From Enterobacteriaceae bacterium B14 (lineage in GTDB: Bacteria > Pseudomonadota > Gammaproteobacteria > Enterobacterales > Enterobacteriaceae): a stretch of DNA of 64,000 bases. The notes under the pieces were generated by a model, which worked only from the letters and a program-made list of their open reading frames with translations, was not told where the DNA came from and did not search any database. Shown piece by piece: positions 30,298 through 38,839 of this stretch. Each line of letters starts with the position of its first letter. The first letter of the stretch is position 1. The DNA is taken from positions 280,585 to 344,584 of the forward strand of contig DF158882.1 in assembly GCA_000307305.1 (NCBI GenBank). Reading direction: 5' to 3'. A program made the position numbers and the translations under genes.

Positions 30298-31788
30298 ATG
30301 ACGACTATCACACCTCAAGATCTAATCGCACTGCTACCGCTGCTTATCGTCGGATTGACGGTAGTAGTGGTGATGCTGAGCGTTGCGTGGCGACGCGACC
30401 ATTTTATGACTGCAACTATCTCAGTGATTGGGCTTAACCTTGCGTTAATCTCCCTGTACTGGGTATGGCAGACGGTACCTTTATCGGTAACGCCACTGCT
30501 GATCGTAGATGGTTTCTCCGTGTTTTATTCTGGGTTAGTACTGGTGGCGAGCCTTGCAAGTTGCACGTTCGCTTACTCGTGGCTAGAGAACTACCCTGAT
30601 AATAAAGATGAGTTTTATTTGCTGATCCTGCTGGCGGCACTGGGCGGCATCCTGCTGGCGAGTGCTAACCATTTAGCATCGCTGTTTATCGGGATCGAAC
30701 TGATATCGCTGCCTCTATTTGGCTTGGTCGGCTATGCCTATCGTCAGAAGCGTTCTTTGGAAGCGAGCATCAAGTATACGATCCTGTCTGCGGCGGCATC
30801 GTCCTTCCTGCTGTTTGGTATGGCGTTACTGTATGCGGAATCAGGTAGCTTAAGCTTTGCTGCTCTGGGGAGTAATATCGCGACAGCTGATTTACATCGT
30901 CCTCTGCTATTAATTGGCATGGGTATGATGCTAGTCGGTTTCGGTTTCAAACTCTCTCTGGTTCCGTTCCAGCTCTGGACACCGGATGTATACCAAGGTG
31001 CACCGGCTCCTGTTTCGACCTTTCTGGCAACCGCTAGCAAGATAGCGATCTTCGGCGTGCTAATGCGTCTGTTCCTTTACGCCCCAGTGGCAGACAGTGA
31101 ACCCGTACGTTTAGTTCTGTCTATTATCGCTGTAGCATCGATTCTGTTTGGTAACTTGCTGGCTCTGGGCCAGAACAATATCAAACGACTGTTGGGTTAC
31201 TCCTCTATTGCACATTTGGGTTATCTGCTGGTTGCATTGATTGCAGTTCAGTCTCGTGAGCTACCAATCACCGCTGTGGGCGTCTATCTGGTCGGTTACC
31301 TGTTTAGCAGCCTCGGCGCCTTTGGCGTGGTTAGCCTGATGTCTAGCCCATACCGTGGGCCGGATGCAGACTCTCTGTTCTCCTATCGTGGGTTGTTCTG
31401 GCATAAGCCAGTACTCTCTGCGGTGATGACAGTGATGATGCTCTCTCTAGCGGGCATCCCAATGACACTAGGCTTTATCGGTAAGTTCTACGTATTGGCG
31501 GTGGGTGTTGGCGCAGAGCTGTGGTGGTTAACGGGCGCAGTTATTCTGGGTAGTGCAATCGGCCTGTATTACTACTTAAGAACTACCGTGAGCCTCTATT
31601 TAAGCCCACCACACACGCTACAGCGTGATACGCCGCATAACTGGGCATTCACTGCTGGCGGTATCGTGGTCTTAATCTCCGCAATACTGGTTGTTGCACT
31701 GGGTATTTACCCACAACCACTTATCGATATTGTGGCCAAAGCTCAACCGTTTATTGATTCAGCAAGAACAGCCATTCCGTTGATCTAA
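30298..31788 (+). CDS. nuoN: NADH-quinone oxidoreductase subunit N
   Basis: Third antiporter-like membrane subunit of complex I, 496 residues (E. coli NuoN about 485). Conserved: [20 protein letters not shown] with the functional Glu, [20 protein letters not shown], and [20 protein letters not shown] containing the key Lys. The C-terminal helix includes [20 protein letters not shown]. It is the last gene of the operon; a strong terminator follows 27 bases later. Confidence 0.97.
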   Translation: MTTITPQDLIALLPLLIVGLTVVVVMLSVAWRRDHFMTATISVIGLNLALISLYWVWQTVPLSVTPLLIVDGFSVFYSGLVLVASLASCTFAYSWLENYPDNKDEFYLLILLAALGGILLASANHLASLFIGIELISLPLFGLVGYAYRQKRSLEASIKYTILSAAASSFLLFGMALLYAESGSLSFAALGSNIATADLHRPLLLIGMGMMLVGFGFKLSLVPFQLWTPDVYQGAPAPVSTFLATASKIAIFGVLMRLFLYAPVADSEPVRLVLSIIAVASILFGNLLALGQNNIKRLLGYSSIAHLGYLLVALIAVQSRELPITAVGVYLVGYLFSSLGAFGVVSLMSSPYRGPDADSLFSYRGLFWHKPVLSAVMTVMMLSLAGIPMTLGFIGKFYVLAVGVGAELWWLTGAVILGSAIGLYYYLRTTVSLYLSPPHTLQRDTPHNWAFTAGGIVVLISAILVVALGIYPQPLIDIVAKAQPFIDSARTAIPLI

Positions 31789-31814
31789 TCGAATCGAAAT
31801 AAACGTGCAATAAA

Positions 31815-31847
31815 CAGAGCCAACCCGAAGGTTGGCTCTGTTGTTTT
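31815..31847 (+). terminator. Rho-independent terminator of the nuo operon
   Basis: Perfect 11-bp GC-rich stem CAGAGCCAACC (31815-31825) / GGTTGGCTCTG (31830-31840) with loop CGAA, followed by TTGTTTT. It ends the 15-kb nuoA-N transcription unit. Confidence 0.93.
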
Positions 31848-32008
31848 ATGCGCTAAGTTTAGGAGCGTGAGTGGCCTAGCCGATAGATGCGCCATGACTA
31901 AAATGGGCAAAAAGACTATAGTAAGAAGTTATAAATTACCCTGAGGATAGGCATCAAAAATGAGCATTGAGCCTTCAATGCTTATAGACGTTTTGAAGAA
32001 ACTAAAAT

Positions 32009-32113
32009 AAAAAATTCAAGAATAGCTCTAGATTGGAAGGAATTATTATCGAATCATCTCCCAGAGATAATAACTCTTTGGCAAACATATTGGCCAAGCA
32101 TAAAAGGTCGTGA
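32009..32113 (+). pseudogene. Remnant of YhfG-type Fic antitoxin
   Basis: An open stretch of 34 codons (KKFKNSSRLEGIII...LAKHKRS) ends in TGA at 32111-32113, five bases before the fic-like ATG. It has the class I Fic antitoxin inhibitory motif S-x-x-x-E-G (SSRLEG), preceded by an FKNS stretch like that of YhfG family proteins. An in-frame stop at 32003-32005 cuts off the N-terminal part. A short frame from ATG 31959 to a stop at about 32009 may be the displaced beginning. I call this a relic because no start codon serves the motif-bearing frame. The family call is inferred from the motif and from the adjoining fic relic. Confidence 0.6.
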
Positions 32114-32117
32114 AGCG

Positions 32118-32433
32118 ATGGATAAGTATGATTTTCTTAATGATCACTATTGTTATCCAAACACGTCTATTTTAAAAATAAGTTAAATATTAAAAGCATG
32201 GATGCATTGGAGGATGCAGAAAGGGAAATCACATCTTTTACAATTAGTCTGATTAACTATCAATCCCCCCATACGACCTGAGTTATCTCCAGAAGTTACA
32301 CATACTATTATTTTCTGAGATATATGATTGGGAAGGAATAGATGCGGTTGAATGGATGAAAGCCAATATTGATGGTGTCAATGTAGACTACAGCAGTATG
32401 GAAAAGATATTCAAACGGGCTATTATTCAATAG
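32118..32433 (+). pseudogene. Decayed Fic-domain toxin gene (frameshifts and loss of catalytic core)
   Basis: Three reading-frame pieces join into one Fic-like protein. From ATG 32118 come MDKYDFLNDHYCYPNTSILK, then after a one-base loss in the A-run 32174-32178 NKLNIKSMDALEDAEREITSF. After a second one-base loss in the C-run 32265-32270 follow YDLSYLQKLHILLFSEIYDW and GIDAVEWMKANIDG, ending in TAG 32431-32433. The N-terminal parts match the start of Fic proteins (YxYPGT...LxNKLGI, LHxxLFxxIYDWAG). The last part matches the Fic C-terminus. The section between, including the catalytic HPFxxGNGR loop, is missing by internal deletion. About 105 codons remain of roughly 200. The product cannot AMPylate. 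Confidence 0.75.
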
Positions 32434-32505
32434 GGCTGATACATAGTGCAGTCCAGATATCAGACTATCCCCGCCACCCCACAATAAGGCAGCGGGAACA
32501 GAACA
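32434..32505. other. Spacer between fic relic and aldehyde dehydrogenase gene
   Basis: Short non-coding gap with no recognised site. With the relic region (31848-32433) it makes up the whole stretch between the nuo terminator and the dehydrogenase gene. Confidence 0.5.
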
Positions 32506-33954
32506 CTACTTCAGATTACCCAAGTTAACGTACTTGATCTCCATATACTCTTCTAACCCGATAAACGAACCTTCACGTCCTAGCCCTGACTCTTTTACGC
32601 CGCCGAAGGGAGCAACTTCTGTAGAGATAGCCCCTTCATTAATACCAACCATACCGCTCTCTAGTGCCGCACTGACACGGAAGACGCGGGAAATATCCTG
32701 AGTGTAGAAGTACGCCGCTAGCCCAAACGGTGTGCCGTTAGCACGTTGGATGGCTTCATCTTCTGTTTTAAAACGAAAACAAGGGGCTACTGGGCCGAAA
32801 GTCTCTTCTTGAGCAATCAGCATCTCTTCGGTTGCATTGGCTAAAACGGTGGGTTGATAGAAAGTGGCACCCAGTGAATGCCTTTCCCCACCGCACATCA
32901 ACTTAGCGCCTTTTGCTAGGGCATCTTTAACATGACCTTCTACTTTGACAACGGCTTTCTCGTTAATCAATGGCCCTAAGTTGGCGTTAGCCTCCATACC
33001 TGGGGCGACCTTCAGCGCCTTGACTGCATCGGTTAATTTAGTGACAAACGTATCGTAAATGCCATCTTGAATGTAGAAACGATTCACACAGATGCAGGTT
33101 TGCCCACTGTTACGAAACTTAGCGGCGATAGCACTTTTAATCGCGGCGTCCATATCGGCGTCGTCAAACACGATAAAGGGGGCATTCCCTCCTAGTTCTA
33201 GTGATACTTTTTTCATCGTATCGGCGGCTTGGCGCATCAGCAATTTACCTACATCGGTTGATCCGGTAAAAGAGATCTTCCTGATCACTGGGTTCTTCAT
33301 GATTGTTTCGCCAATCACTGACGTGTTGCCGCTGACGATATTGATGACCCCCGCAGGTACCCCCGCTTTTTCTGCCAGTGCCACGACTGCAAAGGCACTG
33401 AGAGGTGTTTCGTTGGCGGGTTTGACGACAGCGGTACAGCCTGCTGCGAGAGCTGGGCCGAGCTTACGCGTCAGCATGGCTAGGGGGAAGTTCCATGGTG
33501 TAATGGCGGCGATAACACCAACGGGCTCGCGGAACGCCATAATGCGGTTGCCGTTACTCGTGGGCGGAATAATCTCGCCATAGGCTCGCTTAGCTTCTTC
33601 ACCAAACCACTCAAGAAAACTGGCTGCATAGACAACCTCACCTTTGGCTTCAGGCAAGATTTTCCCTTGTTCTGCCGTCATTAGCTCGGCGAGAAACGCT
33701 TGGTTCTCATGCATGAGTTGATACCAGCGGCGTAATATTTCGGCTCTCTGTTTAGCTGTTGTTTTGCGCCATTCCGGCAGTGCGGAGGAGGCTGCATCGA
33801 TTGCTGCCTGAGTTTCACTCTCTCCGCAATAAGCCACATCTGTAATTTTTTCACCGTTGGCAGGGTTATAGACAGAATAGGTTTCTACGGTAGTGCGCCA
33901 TTGGCCTGCGCAGTACCAGCCATTCTTAAACAGTTCATGTTGATTAATAGACAC
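32506..33954 (-). CDS. gabD: NAD(P)-dependent succinate-semialdehyde dehydrogenase-type enzyme
   Basis: Aldehyde dehydrogenase superfamily enzyme, 482 residues, the same length as E. coli GabD and similar along its whole length. Cofactor-binding elements PWNFP (153-157), KPA (178-180) and GSTDVG (231-236) are present. The general-base Glu is in SLELGG (Glu253), and the catalytic Cys287 is in GQTCIC, with a second Cys289 two residues on as in GabD. The most likely reaction is succinate semialdehyde to succinate, in GABA catabolism. Glutarate semialdehyde or other semialdehydes are possible. No gabT or gabP is adjacent; the nearest gene is a PLP aminotransferase transcribed in the same direction 446 bases upstream. 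Confidence 0.82.
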   Translation of the reverse strand: MSINQHELFKNGWYCAGQWRTTVETYSVYNPANGEKITDVAYCGESETQAAIDAASSALPEWRKTTAKQRAEILRRWYQLMHENQAFLAELMTAEQGKILPEAKGEVVYAASFLEWFGEEAKRAYGEIIPPTSNGNRIMAFREPVGVIAAITPWNFPLAMLTRKLGPALAAGCTAVVKPANETPLSAFAVVALAEKAGVPAGVINIVSGNTSVIGETIMKNPVIRKISFTGSTDVGKLLMRQAADTMKKVSLELGGNAPFIVFDDADMDAAIKSAIAAKFRNSGQTCICVNRFYIQDGIYDTFVTKLTDAVKALKVAPGMEANANLGPLINEKAVVKVEGHVKDALAKGAKLMCGGERHSLGATFYQPTVLANATEEMLIAQEETFGPVAPCFRFKTEDEAIQRANGTPFGLAAYFYTQDISRVFRVSAALESGMVGINEGAISTEVAPFGGVKESGLGREGSFIGLEEYMEIKYVNLGNLK

Positions 33955-34400
33955 AGGTAATTTCCCCTATTATTTAGCAAATGTTCCCTGAACCGGACGG
34001 TGCAGGCGAGGTGCTTGCTCGTCATATCATCGTTGAGCGGTGTTTTTAGTACGACCATCACGCATATTAATTTGCTGGGTGAATCTGTACCGGTCAGCAT
34101 ACAGCCCCTATCAGGATGGTGTAGTACCAAGACTGTGCTATTTGTCATGCGGCGAAAAACAGCAACGCCAATGCCTTGGTTACGGCAGCGTAAAACCGCT
34201 GTTCTTGAAATGGCTGTTTTCACCGCATCCTATAATTTTAGCAAATTACTCAGTATGCATAGTGGAAATGCCAATATAGTGGATACATTGGTTTTAATGA
34301 CGCGCATTGGCTAGCGTGGAGCAGAGAGAGGGAATTAGTTATGCATACTTCGGCGAAACGATCCGAAGTATGCAAAAGGTGATTCTATAACGCGCTAAAA
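33955..34400. other. Intergenic region between aminotransferase and aldehyde dehydrogenase
   Basis: 446 bases without a supported gene. It should hold the promoter of the dehydrogenase. The only strong structure is a perfect 12-bp inverted repeat near the aminotransferase end (34342-34374). The rest shows no recognised operator. Confidence 0.5.
34342..34374. terminator. Perfect 12-bp inverted repeat downstream of the aminotransferase gene
   Basis: TGCATACTTCGG (34342-34353) pairs with CCGAAGTATGCA (34363-34374) around a nine-base loop. It lies 27 bases past the aminotransferase stop on the minus strand, so it may be a terminator, but no T-run follows it on that strand. An operator is the alternative. 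Confidence 0.45.
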
Positions 34401-35534
34401 CTATTTCAGCAATGCGGCCAGTTTAGCCAGACCGATATCAATGTCTTCCGGTGTGGAGTGGCTAAAGTTCAATCTCAGGTGGGATTGTGTCTCTTCACCA
34501 TGATAAAAGGCATATCCCGGCATGACGGCGACACCGACGTCCAATGCCTGACGCATTAACTCATTCGTGTCGATTTTCTTATTCAGCGTTAGCCAAAAGA
34601 ACAGGCCACCTTGTGGTATCTGCCAGGTCGCTAAACCAGAAAAATGCCTATCAAGGGATTGGCTCATGGCATCACGGCGTTCACGGTAGATAGGCAGAAC
34701 GCTGGCAATATGCTCTTCTAAGCCATTAAGCATCATTTTTGCGACGAGTTTCTGGCTTAGCCTATTGCTATGCAGGTCAGCACCTTGTTTCAGACGAACC
34801 AGCGGCCCGAATAATTCAGGGCTAGCGATAAGATAGCCTAGACGTAAACCAGGAGAGAGGGTTTTAGAGAATGAACCCTGATAAATCCATGGTGCATTTT
34901 TAATATGTGAAACCAGCGGTTGTGGCGCTGTTTGTTCGAAAGAGAGTTCACGATACGGATCGTCTTCAAACAAAGGTACGTTGCACTTATCAGCAATTTT
35001 AGCAATTTCAATACGCTGCTCTGGCGTGTAGCAATAACCTGATGGATTTTGGAAGGTAGGGGTTAAATACCCGAAGCTGCTTTTAGCGAGCGTATCAGCA
35101 AATTCATCCAATTTCGGGCCTGACTCGGAATGGACGGTAACAGGCTGTAACTTGGCACCAAACAGATTGAACACTTGCAGTGCAGAAAGATAAGCCGGTG
35201 CTTCCACTAAAACCGGAGTATCTTCCTCAATAAACAGCTTGGCAACCAAATCGATGCCTTGTTGAGAACCAGAAAGAACCAGAACTTGGCTAGCGGTACA
35301 GTTAATCCCCATTTTCTGAGCATGGGCGGCAATTAGCTCTCTTAATTCAGGTTCGCCTTCTGTTGGGCCATATTGCCAGCAGTTTAGCGTTTCGAGCTGA
35401 ACATCTTTAGGATGGTAGAGCGTCTCTTCAGCGGGAAGTCCACCAGCAAATGAGATCATTCCTGGGCGATTTGAGGCGGAAAGAATATCTCTTACTAAAG
35501 AAGATGTTAGGCGTTTAATCCGTTTCGCGAACAT
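34401..35534 (-). CDS. PLP-dependent aminotransferase, LysN/2-aminoadipate transaminase-like
   Basis: Class I/II aminotransferase, 377 residues. Visible: FAGGLPAEETL near the N-terminus typical of the LysN/ARO8-like group, QYGPTEGEPELRE, LSGSQQGIDLVAK, EAPAYLSALQVF, the cofactor Asn in TPTFQNPSG (about 163), DDPYREL (Asp191/192) and the PLP Lys224 in SFSKTLSPGLRLGY. The C-terminal Arg that binds the substrate carboxylate is in HLRLNFSH. The family includes 2-aminoadipate, aromatic and branched-chain transaminases. I do not know the substrate. It is upstream of and codirectional with the succinate-semialdehyde-type dehydrogenase, so a shared catabolic role is possible. Confidence 0.85.
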   Translation of the reverse strand: MFAKRIKRLTSSLVRDILSASNRPGMISFAGGLPAEETLYHPKDVQLETLNCWQYGPTEGEPELRELIAAHAQKMGINCTASQVLVLSGSQQGIDLVAKLFIEEDTPVLVEAPAYLSALQVFNLFGAKLQPVTVHSESGPKLDEFADTLAKSSFGYLTPTFQNPSGYCYTPEQRIEIAKIADKCNVPLFEDDPYRELSFEQTAPQPLVSHIKNAPWIYQGSFSKTLSPGLRLGYLIASPELFGPLVRLKQGADLHSNRLSQKLVAKMMLNGLEEHIASVLPIYRERRDAMSQSLDRHFSGLATWQIPQGGLFFWLTLNKKIDTNELMRQALDVGVAVMPGYAFYHGEETQSHLRLNFSHSTPEDIDIGLAKLAALLK

Positions 35535-35634
35535 GTTTTTTACTATCCTTTATAAGGCTAATGTTATTGGTCTTATATTGTTGTCTAATATCAGCGCTGT
35601 CAAACGGGATAAATAATTAAGAAGAGAGGCGCTT

Positions 35635-36099
35635 ATGGTTTCGACTTTTAGCTCGATTCGCATCGCAACACCGGCAGATGTTCCTGCTTTGTTTAGAGTA
35701 AGAACGAGTGTACGTGAAAACGTAATGTCGATGGCAGAGCTTGCCGAACTTGGTATTACGCCAGAAACTCTGCCTGAGATGTTAAAGGGAGAAGGCCGTG
35801 GCTGGGTGGTTGAACATCAACAGCAGGTTGTGGCTTTTGTCATGGCAGATGTGGTTGATGCCACCGTTTTTGCTCTATTTGTTCAGCCGGATTATGAACG
35901 ACAAGGGCTAGGGCGCGCTTTGATGGATCAGGCAGAGCAGTGGCTGTTTAGTCAGGGGTGCTCAGAGATTTGGCTTGTAACAGACAGCGATGTAACAGTT
36001 CGTGCGAATGGCTTTTATCGGTACCTCGGCTGGCAGGAGGCGGGTATTCAGGATGATGGACAGATGCGCTTTATTAAGCGAAATAGCGAGTATCGTTGA
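35635..36099 (+). CDS. GNAT family N-acetyltransferase
   Basis: Single-domain GNAT acetyltransferase, 154 residues. The acetyl-CoA-binding motif A is visible as VQPDYERQGLGRALMDQAEQ (Q/R-x-x-G-x-G/A at about 91-98). Beta-strand 4 is in FALFVQPD, and the C-terminal ANGFYRYLGWQ is the usual motif B. GAGAGG lies upstream of ATG 35635. It is divergent from the aminotransferase gene over a 100-base gap, which must hold both promoters. The substrate is unknown; it is not the ElaA-type protein that lies near menF in E. coli. Confidence 0.85.
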   Translation: MVSTFSSIRIATPADVPALFRVRTSVRENVMSMAELAELGITPETLPEMLKGEGRGWVVEHQQQVVAFVMADVVDATVFALFVQPDYERQGLGRALMDQAEQWLFSQGCSEIWLVTDSDVTVRANGFYRYLGWQEAGIQDDGQMRFIKRNSEYR

Positions 36100-36121
36100 G
36101 CTAAAACGGTGTGAAATAAAA

Positions 36122-36160
36122 CGGGCTTCGAACATAGAAAAGATGTCAGCCCATTTTTAT
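36122..36160 (+). terminator. Terminator after the GNAT gene
   Basis: GGGCT pairs with AGCCC and inner ACAT with ATGT, followed by ATTTTTAT. It lies 23 bases after the stop codon and in the gap between convergent genes. Confidence 0.55.
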
Positions 36161-36177
36161 TCATAGAAAGCAGTGCA

Positions 36178-36942
36178 CTAGTCAGCAGCGGCTAGGGTGT
36201 TCATTTTCTCTAACATGTTTTCTGCTTTGATTCGCCATTGGCGATTATGTTGCTTGGCATGTTTAGGGATGTGTTTTATGTCTTGCAACACAGATTCCAG
36301 ATTCTCTTTGGCCTGAGCATAGTTACCTCTTTCCATCATATGTTCTGCAAATAACACACGAGATTCAAAGGTATTGTTGTAGCGTAAAAGGGCATGAAAC
36401 TCTTCGTCAGCCTCGGTTATCTGGCCTAACTTGCTCAGTACCATCGCGTAAAGCAGGTGCCCCTGTGGGGATTGAAAATCAGGATTAGCAGCACGAAGCT
36501 TATCGAGTGCCTCTTTACACTCTGCATATTTATGGGTTGAAAATAGAGCCTGTGCATATGACAAAAGAATGTCAGGTGAGTTTTCATAAGGGCCGGTCAG
36601 GGCATGGCGATAACAAGCCAGCGACTCTTCATCATAACCTTGTGCTACCAAGGCATTGGCTAACCGCAGATTTGCATCAATGGTTGGTGATATCTCAACA
36701 TTACGTTTGGCTTCTCTTAACTCTTTTTCTGGGTTTAATACTTTCTTGATTTTATTCTCAATAAAGATGGCGTTACGTGTATGGCGTGAATCTGGCAACC
36801 AGACGGCTAAGAAATAGATCAGACTTCCAAGAAAAGGGAAAGAAAATAGGACGATAATCCAGTAAAGCTCGCGGCCTTGTTTGACGGCATGAACGGCAAA
36901 ATAGATAGCAATAGCAAGATATAGTAGTGCGATCAGAGGCAT
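36178..36942 (-). CDS. Membrane-anchored tetratricopeptide repeat protein
   Basis: 254-residue protein with two N-terminal transmembrane segments (LIALLYLAIAIYFAVHAV and WIIVLFSFPFLGSLIYFLAV). The second is followed by a charged PDSRH turn, resembling the PLDc_N-type anchor. A soluble region of TPR-like helical pairs runs from about residue 80 to 245 (NLRLANALVAQGYDEESLACY, LLSYAQALFSTHKYAECKEAL, and similar). TPRs are protein-binding scaffolds, so a role in assembling or tethering a partner at the inner membrane is likely but not specified. The ATG at 36942 is preferred; a TTG at 36960 is in frame but has no ribosome site. I do not recognise a named E. coli gene at this position. Confidence 0.72.
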   Translation of the reverse strand: MPLIALLYLAIAIYFAVHAVKQGRELYWIIVLFSFPFLGSLIYFLAVWLPDSRHTRNAIFIENKIKKVLNPEKELREAKRNVEISPTIDANLRLANALVAQGYDEESLACYRHALTGPYENSPDILLSYAQALFSTHKYAECKEALDKLRAANPDFQSPQGHLLYAMVLSKLGQITEADEEFHALLRYNNTFESRVLFAEHMMERGNYAQAKENLESVLQDIKHIPKHAKQHNRQWRIKAENMLEKMNTLAAAD

Positions 36943-36960
36943 ATAGAGGAAACCTTTCAA

Positions 36961-37304
36961 ACCCAGTTGATTAATTATACAACTCTATAATACTGCTTTT
37001 TGGGTAGCAATAGTTGCCTTGTTTTTTGGATATAATGAGAGAGTTACGCTTAACGGGAAGCTATTGTCTGAGTTCATGTTGTCTAGACGGGGTTTGTTGC
37101 CAAGCCATTCATCAGTAGTTTTAATCAAAGGGCCTAATGAAATGATAGGCCTCATTCGGTAGGTTGTCGGTGTGCAGTAACTCGGTATTTATCTGTCCTT
37201 CTGCCGGAAGAAGTGGCTTGGCTGGGTGAAGATTCAGGTTTGGGCTTTTTTTATTGTTTAACACTCGTATAATTCCCCGGTTATTCTTTTCCAACGAGGT
37301 CGTG
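36961..37304. other. Intergenic region upstream of menF
   Basis: About 344 bases between divergent genes. A perfect TATAAT occurs at 37031-37036, a candidate -10 for menF, but no good -35 is at normal distance. GGCCTA pairs with TAGGCC around 37133-37152. No gene is supported in this stretch. Confidence 0.4.
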
Positions 37305-38636
37305 GTGAAACAACTTGCAGGTTTGTTGCGTGAGCTTCGGCAGCGTTTAAATGCTGACTTCCCTGATTCTGCGGGAATGCGGCGTATTGCTCTCTCTCTT
37401 CCTGCGTCAACTGCACTTGCAACCGAAGGCGGTTTGCTCACATGGCTCAGTGCTCAGCCTATCTATCCTCAGTTTTACTGGCAACACCGTGATAGTAAAG
37501 AAGAAGCTGCCGTATGTGGTGCAGCCCTGACGTTTTCTGATGCATCGTCGGCACACCAGTATCTCTCCCAGCAGGGACAGGGAGAGATTCGGATTTGGGG
37601 GATGAATGCGTTTGACTGCGTACAGATAGCGGGTAAAGAGCAACGCAGTTTGCTCTTTTTGCCTCGTTTAGAACTGTTGCGCCGTGGGCAAGAAATAGCG
37701 GTAACGCTCACATTAGCAAGTGACACGTCACTTCAGCAGGATGCAGAAAAGGCCAAGCTGATGATGGACCGCTTGGTTAATTCAGTCCCTCTGCCTAAGC
37801 TGCAAGTGACGGTCACAGGCGCTCGCCACTTACCTGAGTACGAACAGTGGTGTGGCCTCTTAGAAGAGGCGTTGGCATCCATTTCATCGGGCCAGTTTGA
37901 TAAAGTTGTGATGGCTCGTGAGACCACCTTATCTCTGGCATCGCCGCTACCAGCAAGTGCATTCATGGCAACAAGTCGAGCAGTAAATCACCACTGTTAC
38001 CATTTTATGCTGGCGTTAAGCGCTGAACAGGCTTTCCTCGGTTCGTCTCCTGAAAGACTCTATCATCGTAACGAACGACTGCTTTCTACTGAGGCATTGG
38101 CCGGTACGGTTGCTAGCTCTCCCTTAGATGATAAGGCGCAGAAACTGGCAGATTGGCTGATGCAGGATAATAAGAATCAGCATGAGAATCTGTTGGTGGT
38201 CGAGGATATCTGCCAGCGTTTACAGGGGGCCGTGACGGGTGTCGATGTGATGCCTGCGGAGATATTACGCCTGCGTAAAGTACAACATCTGCGCCGTGTG
38301 ATTCGTTCTCACCTTCATGTGGCGGATGATGCAGATTGCCTGCAACGCTTGCAGCCAACGGCGGCGGTTGCCGGATTGCCACGCGAACCTGCACGGCAGT
38401 TTATTTTGTCCCATGAACCTTTTCACCGTGGTTGGTATGCGGGGTCTGCGGGATACCTTTCTCTATTGCAGACGGAATTCACGGTGGCGTTGCGCTCGGC
38501 ATTAGTTGAAGGTCAACAGGTACATTTGTTTGCAGGGGCCGGTATTGTCGCAGGGTCTGACCCACATCAAGAGTGGTTGGAGATAGAGAATAAAGCGGCT
38601 GGGCTGAGAACGTTACTGGAAGGTGAATCTGAATAA
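37305..38636 (+). CDS. menF: Isochorismate synthase MenF
   Basis: First enzyme of menaquinone synthesis, converting chorismate to isochorismate in the cytoplasm. It has 443 residues from the GTG at 37305, with an AGG five bases upstream (E. coli MenF 431). The frame is open back to 37254 but family similarity begins after the GTG. The chorismate-binding domain is clear: [43 protein letters not shown], and the C-terminal [17 protein letters not shown] and [12 protein letters not shown] with the metal-binding Glu in the following QEWLEIENK. It starts the complete menFDHBCE cluster. Confidence 0.95.
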   Translation: MKQLAGLLRELRQRLNADFPDSAGMRRIALSLPASTALATEGGLLTWLSAQPIYPQFYWQHRDSKEEAAVCGAALTFSDASSAHQYLSQQGQGEIRIWGMNAFDCVQIAGKEQRSLLFLPRLELLRRGQEIAVTLTLASDTSLQQDAEKAKLMMDRLVNSVPLPKLQVTVTGARHLPEYEQWCGLLEEALASISSGQFDKVVMARETTLSLASPLPASAFMATSRAVNHHCYHFMLALSAEQAFLGSSPERLYHRNERLLSTEALAGTVASSPLDDKAQKLADWLMQDNKNQHENLLVVEDICQRLQGAVTGVDVMPAEILRLRKVQHLRRVIRSHLHVADDADCLQRLQPTAAVAGLPREPARQFILSHEPFHRGWYAGSAGYLSLLQTEFTVALRSALVEGQQVHLFAGAGIVAGSDPHQEWLEIENKAAGLRTLLEGESE

Positions 38637-38656
38637 CAGTGACACCTGTAGGGTGA

Positions 38657-38684
38657 TTGTGGTCTTGGATAGCTGGCGTATAAT
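38657..38684 (+). promoter_or_regulatory. Candidate sigma-70 promoter for menD
   Basis: TTGTGG (38657-38662) and a consensus TATAAT (38679-38684) are separated by 16 bases, in the 203-base menF-menD gap and about 150 bases before the menD ATG. Such a large gap suggests menDHBCE can be transcribed separately from menF. Confidence 0.45.
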
Positions 38685-38839
38685 CAATATATATTCCCAA
38701 TTCGATTCTAAATAAAAATCAACTAATTAACGGCTTGCTTTGGATAGGCTGACCTATACTCAGATGTATCTCGTATTTTTTACATCCCTAAACCAAATAG
38801 TAGCCATCCAAAAATTTACGTCGTTCTATTGAGTCAAAA

